Origin: Mammaliicoccus stepanovicii
GTDB lineage: Bacteria > Bacillota > Bacilli > Staphylococcales > Staphylococcaceae
Length of the DNA: 44,584 nt
Assembly (NCBI RefSeq): GCF_002902525.1
Contig: NZ_PPQZ01000017.1
Location: 1-44,584 of the forward strand
Direction: 5' to 3'
The notes below the pieces were generated by a model. That model ran no database searches. It saw only the letters and a program-made list of their open reading frames with translations, and was not told the origin of the DNA. The translations under genes and the position numbers were made by a program. Numbering within the stretch: position 1 is the stretch's first letter; the number at the start of each line of letters is the position of its first letter. This document shows, piece by piece, positions 33,132-41,234 of the stretch.

Positions 33132-33914
33132 TTATTCTTGTATGTATTTATTCAAATACTCCCCATATAATCCTTTTCCTTCTTTGGATAAATGATGTTG
33201 ATGTTCTGATAATACATGTCTATCCGTTTTCCAACCATGTTTTTTATAAAAATTTTCTCCTTCTTTGCTGGATTCAAATGCATTAAATGGATCATCTTTT
33301 GTTTGTACGCCGAAGTCATGTTCTCCAACTACCCATGTAAGTGGAAATGAGCCTTCAACTATATTCTCTTTATTTATTTCCCGAGAAATATCTTTTGATT
33401 TAGGTGGTCCACCTCCACCGAAGAAGATAGCACCACCAGACTTAACGTTCATTTCTGGTAACTTATCTAATAACCAATATGTAGACATTTCTGATCCCCC
33501 TGAAAAACTTCCAATCCAAAGATTTTCATGTTGATGAATTGATGAAATAAGTTCAACTAAATATTGACTGTTTTCCTTTCCTTTTTTCCACCATGTTTCA
33601 TCCTGTCTTGGTGATTTGGGTACTATTAATGTTAAGTTTTTTTCTTTTGCAATTTGTTTAATTCCTACATCTCCACCTAAATATTCATATGACTTTGGAT
33701 GTAAAAATTCATATGCACCATCACCATGTAACCAAACAAGTATACCTTTAGCATGTTTAGCTGGGTAAATTAAATACTCGCCTTTAGTACCATTTTCCGA
33801 AGTAAAGGATTGTAGTTTATCATTCGGATGTGGCTTAAAATAATTCATTATGAATAGTGCGACAACTAAACCAACAATAGAATACGTAATTAATCGAATC
33901 CACGACACCTTCAT
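33132..33914 (-). CDS. membrane-anchored alpha/beta hydrolase
   Basis: A 260-residue protein with one N-terminal hydrophobic segment (about 7-24, ITYSIVGLVVALFIMNYF) and no cleavage site evident, so it is likely an anchored or secreted hydrolase. The hydrolase fold shows the oxyanion-like LVWLHGDGAYEF, the nucleophile elbow GSFSGG, an Asp candidate in WVVGEHDFG and a C-terminal SEHQHHLS His. AAGGGGG precedes the ATG. It lies between a shared terminator and the small membrane/XRE pair. Substrate unknown. Confidence 0.75.
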   Translation of the reverse strand: MKVSWIRLITYSIVGLVVALFIMNYFKPHPNDKLQSFTSENGTKGEYLIYPAKHAKGILVWLHGDGAYEFLHPKSYEYLGGDVGIKQIAKEKNLTLIVPKSPRQDETWWKKGKENSQYLVELISSIHQHENLWIGSFSGGSEMSTYWLLDKLPEMNVKSGGAIFFGGGGPPKSKDISREINKENIVEGSFPLTWVVGEHDFGVQTKDDPFNAFESSKEGENFYKKHGWKTDRHVLSEHQHHLSKEGKGLYGEYLNKYIQE

Positions 33915-34082
33915 GATGGCACCCCCTTATAAAATATATAACAGTATATATTAATATAATTTTATAAAAAATGTACAAATTTTTCCATATTTTTTCTTAA
34001 AATATCACAACTTTTTGACAGTTCATTTTAAGTAAGTTACACTCGGAATGTAAAATTCTTTTGACATTATGGAGTGATGATT

Positions 34083-34439
34083 ATGGTGCTAAAATTAATA
34101 TTTTTCATAGCTATTATATTGTTTTCTATTATCTGGACAATTTCTACCAATAAATTTTTGCCAAGAGAAGTAATAGATAATAATCAATCTCATAATCAAT
34201 ATGATGAAAGACAAAGCAAAATCATTATAGAAGTATTGGCTAGATCTTTTGTTTGGATGGTACAGGCATGTTTATTGTTTTTAGTATTTCGAATTTTTGG
34301 GTTTTGGGATATGAAAAATAGTCTAATCAATTCGTATCCAGAAGTTATATTTCTAACCATTGCGTTGATACAACTCATATTTAATTACTTTTCAGTTTCT
34401 AAAAAATATTCTGTAAAAGGAATGTCTAATGAAAAATAA
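34083..34439 (+). CDS. small membrane protein paired with an XRE regulator
   Basis: A 118-residue membrane protein with three hydrophobic segments (about 2-20, 59-75 and 86-102) and a polar loop with DERQSKIIIEVLARS between the first two. The YDERQ motif and the arrangement recall the small membrane proteins that accompany YozG-like HTH regulators in Firmicutes. I start at ATG 34083 (GGAG eight bases upstream), not at the GTG at 34074. Its end overlaps the start of the XRE gene by 11 bases, so the two are coupled. Function unknown. Confidence 0.75.
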   Translation: MVLKLIFFIAIILFSIIWTISTNKFLPREVIDNNQSHNQYDERQSKIIIEVLARSFVWMVQACLLFLVFRIFGFWDMKNSLINSYPEVIFLTIALIQLIFNYFSVSKKYSVKGMSNEK

Positions 34440-34614
34440 AATAAAACAATATCGTAAAACAAAACAAATTTCACAGTTAACTTTAAGTGAAAAAGTAAAT
34501 GTTTCCAGACAAACGATTAATGCAATTGAAAACAATAAATATGATCCAACTTTATCTTTAGCATTCAAACTGGCTAAAATTTTAGACACCACAGTTGATG
34601 ATTTATTTAGTTAA
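34429..34614 (+). CDS. small XRE family helix-turn-helix regulator (YozG-like)
   Basis: A 61-residue protein consisting only of an HTH domain: NKIKQYRKTKQISQLTLSEK, then VNVSRQTINAIENNKYDPTL, ending TVDDLFS. This is the usual minimal regulator partner of a small membrane protein. AAAGGA lies inside the upstream gene, seven bases before the ATG. The esterase gene follows 32 bases downstream on the same strand and may be in the same transcript. Likely target is its own promoter. Confidence 0.88.
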   Translation: MKNKIKQYRKTKQISQLTLSEKVNVSRQTINAIENNKYDPTLSLAFKLAKILDTTVDDLFS

Positions 34615-34646
34615 TATATTGAATCTAATTTAAGGAGATGGTTAGC

Positions 34647-35471
34647 ATGAATTTTATTAAGTACATTAAATCTAAAGACAACACAAAGCTCTATGCAAAG
34701 TTCAATGAGGTTCCAAATGCTATTGGTAACGTTGTAATTGCACATGGATTAGCAGAACATTTAGATAGATATGATGAAATTACAAATTACTTAAATGACA
34801 GTGGTTATAATGTTATTAGATATGATCAACGCGGACATGGTCGTTCAGAAGGTAAGGCTTTTTATTTTGAAAAAGTCGATGAAATTGTTGAAGATTTGTC
34901 AGCAGTTCTTAATTTTGCGAAAGAACGCTATACAGACAAAACATTTCTATTAGGCCATAGCATGGGAGGCTATACTGTTTCGTTGTTTGGTACAAAACAT
35001 CCCGGACTAGTTGATGGCATTATTACAGTTGGTGCTTTAACACGTTATAATTTGAAACTATTTGGAGAGCCGGACCCTTCAACTCCATACGACACATATG
35101 TACCTAATGAATTAGGAGAAGGTGTATGCTCAGATAAAGAAGTTATGGAAAAATATACATTAGATGATTTAGTTGGCAAAGAAATTTCTATGGGTCTCGT
35201 ATTTACATTATTAGAAGGTGTAAAATACTTGAAAGAAAATGCTGCTAAACTTACTGACAATATACTCATACTCCACGGTAGTGAAGATGGATTAGTTAGT
35301 TATAGAGATTCGTTACAATTATTTGATGAGATTGGCTCTAAACATAAATCATTACAGATTTATGATGGTTTAGAACACGAAATACTGAATGAATCTTCCT
35401 ATAATCAAGTTATTTTCTCTGACATTGTTGCTTGGTTAGATCGAGAATCAGGTTTAACAGTTGGGGAATAA
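34647..35471 (+). CDS. alpha/beta hydrolase, monoacylglycerol lipase / lysophospholipase type
   Basis: A 274-residue cytoplasmic hydrolase. Motifs are VIAHGLAEHLDRY (oxyanion, 30-42), YDQRGHGRSEG (59-69), nucleophile elbow GHSMGG (Ser105), Asp in LHGSEDGLV and His in GLEHEI, all typical of PldB-like monoacylglycerol lipases. I start at ATG 34647, nine bases after AAGGAG; an ATG at 34638 leaves no spacing. It follows the membrane/XRE pair on the same strand and ends at a strong terminator. Confidence 0.88.
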   Translation: MNFIKYIKSKDNTKLYAKFNEVPNAIGNVVIAHGLAEHLDRYDEITNYLNDSGYNVIRYDQRGHGRSEGKAFYFEKVDEIVEDLSAVLNFAKERYTDKTFLLGHSMGGYTVSLFGTKHPGLVDGIITVGALTRYNLKLFGEPDPSTPYDTYVPNELGEGVCSDKEVMEKYTLDDLVGKEISMGLVFTLLEGVKYLKENAAKLTDNILILHGSEDGLVSYRDSLQLFDEIGSKHKSLQIYDGLEHEILNESSYNQVIFSDIVAWLDRESGLTVGE

Positions 35472-35519
35472 CTTTTATCACAATAAGATTGAGACTGGAA
35501 TATCAACATCTGCGAAATT

Positions 35520-35565
35520 AAAAAACAGTAGAAATTCAATTTAACATTGAGTTTCTACTGTTTTT
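35520..35565. terminator. bidirectional terminator
   Basis: Arms AAAAACAGTAGAAATTCAAT and a complement with one G-T pair, with T run on the plus side, lie between two convergent hydrolase genes. Confidence 0.75.
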
Positions 35566-35603
35566 TATTTAGATTTGGAGTTATTTCATTTATTGCTCTA
35601 ATG

Positions 35604-36332
35604 TTATTTGTTCAAAAACTTTATAATATCTCGTTCAATTTTCTCTTTATCTTTACTCTGCGTCATCAAATGTGTAGCATTTTCATATGAAATAAGTGTT
35701 TTAATATTTGTAGTCAGTTGTTCAAATATATACTCAGCGCTTTCTTTATATGAAGGTTCGTCAAGTTCTCCATACATAATCAATACAGGTACTTGAATGT
35801 TTTTCAAATTGTCCATAATATCTTCAATCATTTCAGAAAAAACTTTAGATCCCTCATCATATTGTTCAATTAGAGATAATTGACGATTACTTTCCTCATA
35901 TTCCAGTCCTTGAATTGCATTAATTCTTTCACCGTAACTATATAACCTTCGTTTAATATCTTTAGTCGTTCGCTTTTGAGGCGTAGACATAATAATACAT
36001 TTGTTGATTCCATTCATTTCAGTAAGCTTTAACGACAATAGTCCCCCTAACGATACACCAAGAACACTTATCTTTTCAAAACCACTTTCTTTCAAGAAAT
36101 CATAGCTTTCTTGTACATGCTGATACCAGTCATTTATATCATATTCAATTAAAGATTCTATACTCAACCCATGGCCTTTATATGCAGGTACATAGCATGT
36201 ATACCCTTCATTATGCACCAAATTTGCTAATTTCTTCACATCTCTAACCGTTCCTGTAAATGAATGAAGTAGAATAACCGCTTCACTTCCACCCTTTAAA
36301 TATATATCTTGGTTTTCTTTTAATTTCAACAA
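35604..36332 (-). CDS. carboxylesterase / thermostable monoacylglycerol lipase-like alpha/beta hydrolase
   Basis: A 242-residue cytoplasmic esterase similar in layout to the Est30-type carboxylesterases of Firmicutes. Visible are the oxyanion motif LLHSFTGTVRD (21-31), AYKGHGLSIESL, nucleophile elbow GVSLGG (Ser94), Asp in YGELDEPSY and His in ENATHLM. There is no ATG start: the frame opens with GTG at 36341, but GGAG overlaps it. I choose TTG 36332, which has GGAG eight bases upstream. The next codon is also TTG. It is divergent from the ascorbate operon. Confidence 0.85.
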   Translation of the reverse strand: MLKLKENQDIYLKGGSEAVILLHSFTGTVRDVKKLANLVHNEGYTCYVPAYKGHGLSIESLIEYDINDWYQHVQESYDFLKESGFEKISVLGVSLGGLLSLKLTEMNGINKCIIMSTPQKRTTKDIKRRLYSYGERINAIQGLEYEESNRQLSLIEQYDEGSKVFSEMIEDIMDNLKNIQVPVLIMYGELDEPSYKESAEYIFEQLTTNIKTLISYENATHLMTQSKDKEKIERDIIKFLNK

Positions 36333-36463
36333 TACAATCACTCCGAATTTAATATTTCTTTATCATTAACACTATGATAGCTTCAGCTTCATTTCTAGTA
36401 TAATCAATTTCTCCATATTTATCACTTTCTTCACTTTAAATCCGCTTCTTGAGTCTACCTTTG

Positions 36464-36479
36464 TACACTTCTTTGTGTA
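36464..36479. promoter_or_regulatory. inverted repeat upstream of ulaA, candidate operator
   Basis: TACACTTCTTTGTGTA is a perfect 5-base inverted repeat with a 6-base spacer, 89 bases before the ulaA start. It could bind the PRD-type activator of the operon. Nothing beyond symmetry and position supports this. Confidence 0.3.
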
Positions 36480-36494
36480 GCAATTGTTCTGTTG

Positions 36495-36508
36495 TGAAAG
36501 CGCATTCT
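36495..36508 (+). promoter_or_regulatory. cre site (CcpA) upstream of ulaA
   Basis: TGAAAGCGCATTCT fits the cre pattern TGWAARCGYWWWCW at all fixed positions, including the central CG. It lies 60 bases before the ulaA start codon in the only upstream region of the operon. This predicts glucose repression of ascorbate use. No convincing -35/-10 pair was found in this gap. Confidence 0.6.
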
Positions 36509-36567
36509 TTTGTAAACTGTTTTTAGAAATATGATTACCAAATTATTGAAATGGAGGTGGATTATGG

Positions 36568-38016
36568 ATGGATATTCTATTAAATATACTTAATTGGTTT
36601 TCTCAAAACATTTTGCAAAAACCTGCTTTCTTCGTTGGGCTAATCGTATTAATTGGATACTCACTTTTGAAAAAGCCTTGGCATGACGTATTTGCAGGAT
36701 TTGTAAAAGCAACTGTAGGTTATATGATTTTAGACGTAGCAGCCGGTGGACTTGTTTCTACTTTCCGTCCTATTCTAACAGCACTAAACTATAAATTTAA
36801 CATTGGAGCAGCAGTTATTGATCCTTATTTCGGATTGACAGCTGCTAATGAAAAAATCGCTAGTGAATTCCCTGAGTTTATAGGTATCGCTACTTCTGCA
36901 CTTTTAATTGGTTTCTTTGTTAATGTTTTATTGGTTGCTTTAAGAAAAATCACTAAAGTAAGGACATTGTTTATTACTGGACATATTATGGTTCAGCAAG
37001 CAGCGACTATCACATTGATGGTACTGTTGATTCCATCTGTCCAAAAAAGCCCACTAATGGCTACTCTTACGATTGGTGTATTATGCGGACTTTATTGGGC
37101 AGTTAGCTCTAACTTAACTGTCGAACCAACTCAACGTTTAACAAATAATGGTGGTTTTGCTATAGGACACCAACAACAATTTGCTATTTGGTTTACAGAT
37201 AAAATTGCACCGAAACTCGGAAAAAAAGAACAAAATCTAGACAATATAAAATTACCAACATTTTTAAATATTTTTCACGATACTATCGTGGCATCTGCAA
37301 CGTTAATGTTGATTTTCTTTGGTGTAATCTTGTTTATTCTTGGTCCTGATATTTTATCAAATTCAAAAGTAATTACATCTGGTAATTTATACATTCCTGC
37401 AAAACAATCATTCTTTATGTTTGTTATACAAACAGCGTTTACTTTCTCAGTATACCTGTTCATATTAATGCAGGGTGTAAGGATGTTCGTTAGTGAATTA
37501 ACAAATGCATTTCAAGGTATTTCTAACAAGCTACTACCTGGTTCTTTCCCAGCAGTCGACGTAGCAGCTTCGTTTGGATTTGGTTCTCCAAATGCTGTTC
37601 TCTTCGGATTTGTGAGCGGATTGATTGGTCAATTAATTACAATTGTTTTATTAATCACGTTCAAAAGTCCGATACTAATCATTACTGGTTTTGTACCTGT
37701 ATTCTTTGATAATGCAGCTATCGCCGTCTTTGCTGATAAACGTGGTGGTTGGAAAGCTGCACTTATATTGTCATTCATTTCAGGTATTATACAAGTTTCT
37801 GTAGGCGCAATTGCAGTAGGTTTACTGAGTTTATCTGGAGGATATCATGGCAATATTGACCTTGCTGTGCCATGGGTTCCATTTGCTTATATCTTTAAAC
37901 ACTTTGAAATCTTTGGATATATATTAGTTTGTTTATTATTCTTACTTATTCCGCAATTGCAATATAGAAGAGCAAAAAACAAAGAAGCTTACTATTTAGG
38001 AAATTCAAATAATTAA
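36568..38016 (+). CDS. ulaA: PTS ascorbate-specific transporter subunit IIC
   Basis: The membrane component of the L-ascorbate phosphotransferase system. The 482-residue protein has about 11 hydrophobic spans and the family stretches GGLVSTFRPIL (55-65), NLTVEPTQRLT and KLLPGSFPAVDVAASFG. Ascorbate IIC is a distinct IIC fold that works with separate IIB and IIA proteins, both encoded next. Start ATG 36568 has GGAGG ten bases upstream; an ATG four bases earlier is out of frame. It heads the operon. Confidence 0.95.
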   Translation: MDILLNILNWFSQNILQKPAFFVGLIVLIGYSLLKKPWHDVFAGFVKATVGYMILDVAAGGLVSTFRPILTALNYKFNIGAAVIDPYFGLTAANEKIASEFPEFIGIATSALLIGFFVNVLLVALRKITKVRTLFITGHIMVQQAATITLMVLLIPSVQKSPLMATLTIGVLCGLYWAVSSNLTVEPTQRLTNNGGFAIGHQQQFAIWFTDKIAPKLGKKEQNLDNIKLPTFLNIFHDTIVASATLMLIFFGVILFILGPDILSNSKVITSGNLYIPAKQSFFMFVIQTAFTFSVYLFILMQGVRMFVSELTNAFQGISNKLLPGSFPAVDVAASFGFGSPNAVLFGFVSGLIGQLITIVLLITFKSPILIITGFVPVFFDNAAIAVFADKRGGWKAALILSFISGIIQVSVGAIAVGLLSLSGGYHGNIDLAVPWVPFAYIFKHFEIFGYILVCLLFLLIPQLQYRRAKNKEAYYLGNSNN

Positions 38017-38047
38017 TATTATTTATAAACATTAGGAGGAATACATT

Positions 38048-38338
38048 ATGGTTAAAGTACTTACAGCATGTGGAAATGGAATGGGTTCATCAATGGTTAT
38101 TAAGATGAAAGTTGAAAACGCACTACGACAACTGAACGTTACAAACTTTGAATCTGCTTCATGTTCAGTTGGAGAAGCAAAAGGCATTGCTTCTAATTAT
38201 GATTTGGTTATCGCATCTAATCACTTAGTTCATGAATTAGATGGACGTACGACTGGCAAAGTTATTGGTCTTGATAATTTAATGGATGATAACGAAATTA
38301 AGTCGAAATTAGAAACCGCATTGAAAGACTTGAAATAA
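38048..38338 (+). CDS. ulaB: PTS ascorbate-specific subunit IIB
   Basis: A 96-residue soluble IIB protein that passes phosphate from IIA to the incoming ascorbate. The phosphorylated Cys8 sits in the loop VLTACGNGMGSSMV. AGGAGG precedes the ATG. It lies 31 bases after ulaA and 12 bases before ulaC in the usual order. Confidence 0.95.
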   Translation: MVKVLTACGNGMGSSMVIKMKVENALRQLNVTNFESASCSVGEAKGIASNYDLVIASNHLVHELDGRTTGKVIGLDNLMDDNEIKSKLETALKDLK

Positions 38339-38350
38339 GGAGCGAGTTGA

Positions 38351-38836
38351 ATGAATTTAAAAACAGCCTTAATTGAAAATAATTCGATTCGCCTTGGCCT
38401 ATCCGCTGAAGATTGGAAAGATGCCGTTAAATTATCGGTAGATCCACTGATTGATAGTGGTGCAGTATTGCCTGAATATTACGATGCTATCATCGAATCA
38501 ACTGAAAATTATGGTCCTTATTATATATTAATGCCTGGCATGGCAATGCCTCATGCTCGTCCTGAATCAGGTGTTAAACGTGATTCATTTTCACTAATCA
38601 CACTTAAAGAACCTGTTCAATTCTCAGATGGGAAGAAAGTATCGGTTCTCTTAACACTGGCTGCAACAAGTTCAGAAATTCATACATCTGTAGCAATACC
38701 TCAGATTGTTGCACTATTTGAATTAAATGATTCTATATCTCGTTTACAATCTTGCAGCACACCAGAAGAAGTATTAAAGATGATTGATGAATCAAAGGAT
38801 AGCCCTTACCTTGAAGGATTAGACCTTGAAAATTAA
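38351..38836 (+). CDS. ulaC: PTS ascorbate-specific subunit IIA
   Basis: A 161-residue IIA protein of the mannitol/fructose type that takes phosphate from HPr. The phospho-accepting His68 is in MPGMAMPHARPESGV. AAGGAG precedes the ATG. It completes the IIC-IIB-IIA set and is followed 58 bases later by the catabolic genes. Confidence 0.94.
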   Translation: MNLKTALIENNSIRLGLSAEDWKDAVKLSVDPLIDSGAVLPEYYDAIIESTENYGPYYILMPGMAMPHARPESGVKRDSFSLITLKEPVQFSDGKKVSVLLTLAATSSEIHTSVAIPQIVALFELNDSISRLQSCSTPEEVLKMIDESKDSPYLEGLDLEN

Positions 38837-38894
38837 TACCTTTAAACAATACAACAATATTTACTATAAATAAATTTGAAAGAAGGATAGTAAA

Positions 38895-39560
38895 ATGACG
38901 AAGAATTTGCCCTATTTACAAGTAGCCCTTGACCATTCAACACTACCTGAAGCTATTAAAGCCGCTTCTTTAGTTGGTCATGATGTTGATATTATTGAAG
39001 CTGGAACTGTTTGTCTATTACAAGTTGGTAGTGAATTAGTAGAAATTTTACGCAAGCTTTATCCAAATAAAATTATCGTAGCTGATACTAAATGTGCTGA
39101 TGCTGGAGGTACGGTTGCACACAACAATGCAATCCGTGGTGCTGATTGGATGACTTGTATATGTTCAGCAACTATTCCTACTATGCAGGCAGCTCTTAAA
39201 TCAATTAAAAACATCCGTGAAGATAGAGGAGAAATCCAAGTTGAACTATACGGAGACTGGACTTATGAACAGGCACAACAATGGCTAGATATTGGTATTT
39301 CACAAGCTATTTACCATCAATCTCGTGATGCTCTATTAGCCGGGGAGTCTTGGGGAACTAAAGATCTTGAACGCGTAAAGAAACTAGTTGAAATGGGATT
39401 CCGCGTATCTGTTACGGGTGGTCTAAATGTAGAAACGTTAAAGCTTTTTGAAGGCATTGATGTATTCGCATTTATTGCCGGACGTGGTATTACAGAAGCA
39501 GAAAATCCTAGACAATCTGCCATTGAATTCAAACAAGAAATCAAACGTATTTGGGGGTGA
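38895..39560 (+). CDS. ulaD: 3-keto-L-gulonate-6-phosphate decarboxylase
   Basis: This orotidine-phosphate-decarboxylase-fold enzyme turns 3-keto-L-gulonate 6-phosphate into L-xylulose 5-phosphate and CO2. The 221 residues show ALDHSTLPEA with Asp13, Glu35, the metal and proton set Asp64-Lys66-Asp69 (VADTKCADAG), and the phosphate loop TGGLNVETL with FIAGRGI. The hexulose-6-phosphate synthase family is related, but the ascorbate operon settles the call. AGAAGGA precedes the ATG. Confidence 0.94.
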   Translation: MTKNLPYLQVALDHSTLPEAIKAASLVGHDVDIIEAGTVCLLQVGSELVEILRKLYPNKIIVADTKCADAGGTVAHNNAIRGADWMTCICSATIPTMQAALKSIKNIREDRGEIQVELYGDWTYEQAQQWLDIGISQAIYHQSRDALLAGESWGTKDLERVKKLVEMGFRVSVTGGLNVETLKLFEGIDVFAFIAGRGITEAENPRQSAIEFKQEIKRIWG

Positions 39561-39564
39561 GCTC

Positions 39565-40428
39565 TTGGGAAGACCGATTGGTATTTATGAAAAGGCAACC
39601 CCTAAACATTTAAGTTGGTTAGAAAGACTTAACTTTGCAAAAGAATTAGGATTTGATTTTGTCGAATTATCAATTGACGAAACAGATGAACGATTAGCGA
39701 GATTAGATTGGTCTAAAGAAGAAAGATTAAATCTTGTAGAGGCCATCTTTGAAACTGGTATACGTATTCCTACTATAACTTTTAGTGGGCATAGACGATT
39801 TCCAATGGGGTCTAACGATCCCGAAATCGAAAGAGAAGCGATGGAGATGATGCGAAAATGTATAACTTTCGCTCAAGATGTAGGTGTTCGGAACATACAA
39901 TTAGCTGGCTATGATGTTTACTATGAAGAGAAATCTGACGTCACTCGTCAGCGCTTTATTAAAAATCTTCGTCAATCGTGTACGTGGGCTGAAGAAGCAC
40001 AAGTAATTCTTTCAATAGAAACAATGGATGATCCATTTATTAATTCAATTGAAAAATATTTAGCTATTGAGAAAGAAATTAATTCTCCATTCCTGTTTGT
40101 TTATCCAGATACAGGAAATATCTCAGCTTGGCATAATGATATATGGAGTGAATTCTACAACGGTCAACGCTCTATCGCAGCAATACATTTAAAGGATACG
40201 TATGCGGTAACTGAAAATGATAAAGGACAATTCCGAGATGTACCATTTGGAGAAGGTTGTGTAAATTGGGAAGATGTCTTCGCTACTTTAAAGAAAATTA
40301 ATTATAACGGACCATTCTTAATTGAAATGTGGTCTGAAAACTGTCATTCAATTGATGAAACACGAAAAGCAATAAGAAATGCACAAGATTTTCTATATCC
40401 ATTGATTGAGAAAGCGGGGTTAAAATAG
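39565..40428 (+). CDS. ulaE: L-ribulose/L-xylulose-5-phosphate 3-epimerase
   Basis: This AP-endonuclease-2-like barrel enzyme epimerises L-xylulose 5-phosphate to L-ribulose 5-phosphate. The start is TTG at 39565, four bases after the ulaD stop: it gives MGRPIGIYEKATP, matching the family N-terminus (PLGIYEKA), and GGGGGTGA lies upstream. The product is 287 residues. Metal-ligand candidates are Glu in SIETMDDP, Asp in YPDTGN, His in AAIHLKDT and Glu in FLIEMWSEN. A longer frame upstream overlaps ulaD and is rejected. Confidence 0.93.
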   Translation: MGRPIGIYEKATPKHLSWLERLNFAKELGFDFVELSIDETDERLARLDWSKEERLNLVEAIFETGIRIPTITFSGHRRFPMGSNDPEIEREAMEMMRKCITFAQDVGVRNIQLAGYDVYYEEKSDVTRQRFIKNLRQSCTWAEEAQVILSIETMDDPFINSIEKYLAIEKEINSPFLFVYPDTGNISAWHNDIWSEFYNGQRSIAAIHLKDTYAVTENDKGQFRDVPFGEGCVNWEDVFATLKKINYNGPFLIEMWSENCHSIDETRKAIRNAQDFLYPLIEKAGLK

Positions 40429-40430
40429 AA

Positions 40431-41159
40431 ATGACGAATCAATTAACAGAAATACGCAAACGTGTCTATGAAGCAAATATCTCGCTCCAAGAACATAATC
40501 TCATCAAATTCACTTGGGGAAATGTATCTGAAATAGACCGTCAACTAGGTTTGATTGTCATCAAACCTTCTGGTGTAGCTTATGACAAATTAACACCAGA
40601 AAACATGGTAGTTGTAGATATTAACGGTAATGTCATAGAAGGTGATTTAAATCCCTCATCAGACTTACCAACTCATATCGAACTATACAAAGCATGGCCA
40701 GAAATTGGAGGTATCGTTCATACCCATTCAACAGAAGCAGTAGGATGGGCCCAAGCAGGTTATGATATTCCTTATTTAGGTACAACACACGCTGATTACT
40801 TCTATGGTTCTATCCCATGTACTCGCGCTTTAACTGAAGAAGAAGTGGAACATTCTTATGAAAAAGAAACAGGTACTGTTATCGTAGAAACGTTTGACGA
40901 ACGCAACTTAAATCCTATGACCATTCCAGGTGTCGTTGTTAGAAACCATGGCCCTTTTACTTGGGGGAAAAACGCTAAACAAGCTATTTACCATGCAGTT
41001 GTACTTGAAGAAGTAGCCAAGATGAACCGTTTTACAAAGCAAATCAATCATAATGCTAAACTAGCACCTCAATATATAATGGACAAACATTACTTAAGAA
41101 AACATGGTGCAAATGCTTATTATGGGCAAAAAGAAAAAATTTGTAAAAACGATAAATAA
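40431..41159 (+). CDS. ulaF: L-ribulose-5-phosphate 4-epimerase
   Basis: This class II aldolase/adducin-family enzyme converts L-ribulose 5-phosphate to D-xylulose 5-phosphate, the entry to the pentose phosphate pathway. In 242 residues the motifs are GNVSEID (30-36), KPSGV, PSSDLPTH, zinc ligands His97 and His99 (VHTHS) and a third His in VVRNHGPFTWG. The ATG is two bases after the ulaE stop. araD is the close relative, but the operon points to ulaF. Confidence 0.94.
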   Translation: MTNQLTEIRKRVYEANISLQEHNLIKFTWGNVSEIDRQLGLIVIKPSGVAYDKLTPENMVVVDINGNVIEGDLNPSSDLPTHIELYKAWPEIGGIVHTHSTEAVGWAQAGYDIPYLGTTHADYFYGSIPCTRALTEEEVEHSYEKETGTVIVETFDERNLNPMTIPGVVVRNHGPFTWGKNAKQAIYHAVVLEEVAKMNRFTKQINHNAKLAPQYIMDKHYLRKHGANAYYGQKEKICKNDK

Positions 41160-41234
41160 TCAGCCAATTAAAATTGTTTTTGATGGATGCTATTATAATT
41201 AAGAACTCATTTCGAAATATAGAAGGTGCTAATA

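Noticed and set aside
39448-39564. 39-residue extension of ulaE into ulaD
   Set aside because: Not similar to the family N-terminus. A TTG with a good upstream ribosome site gives the expected IYEKA start.
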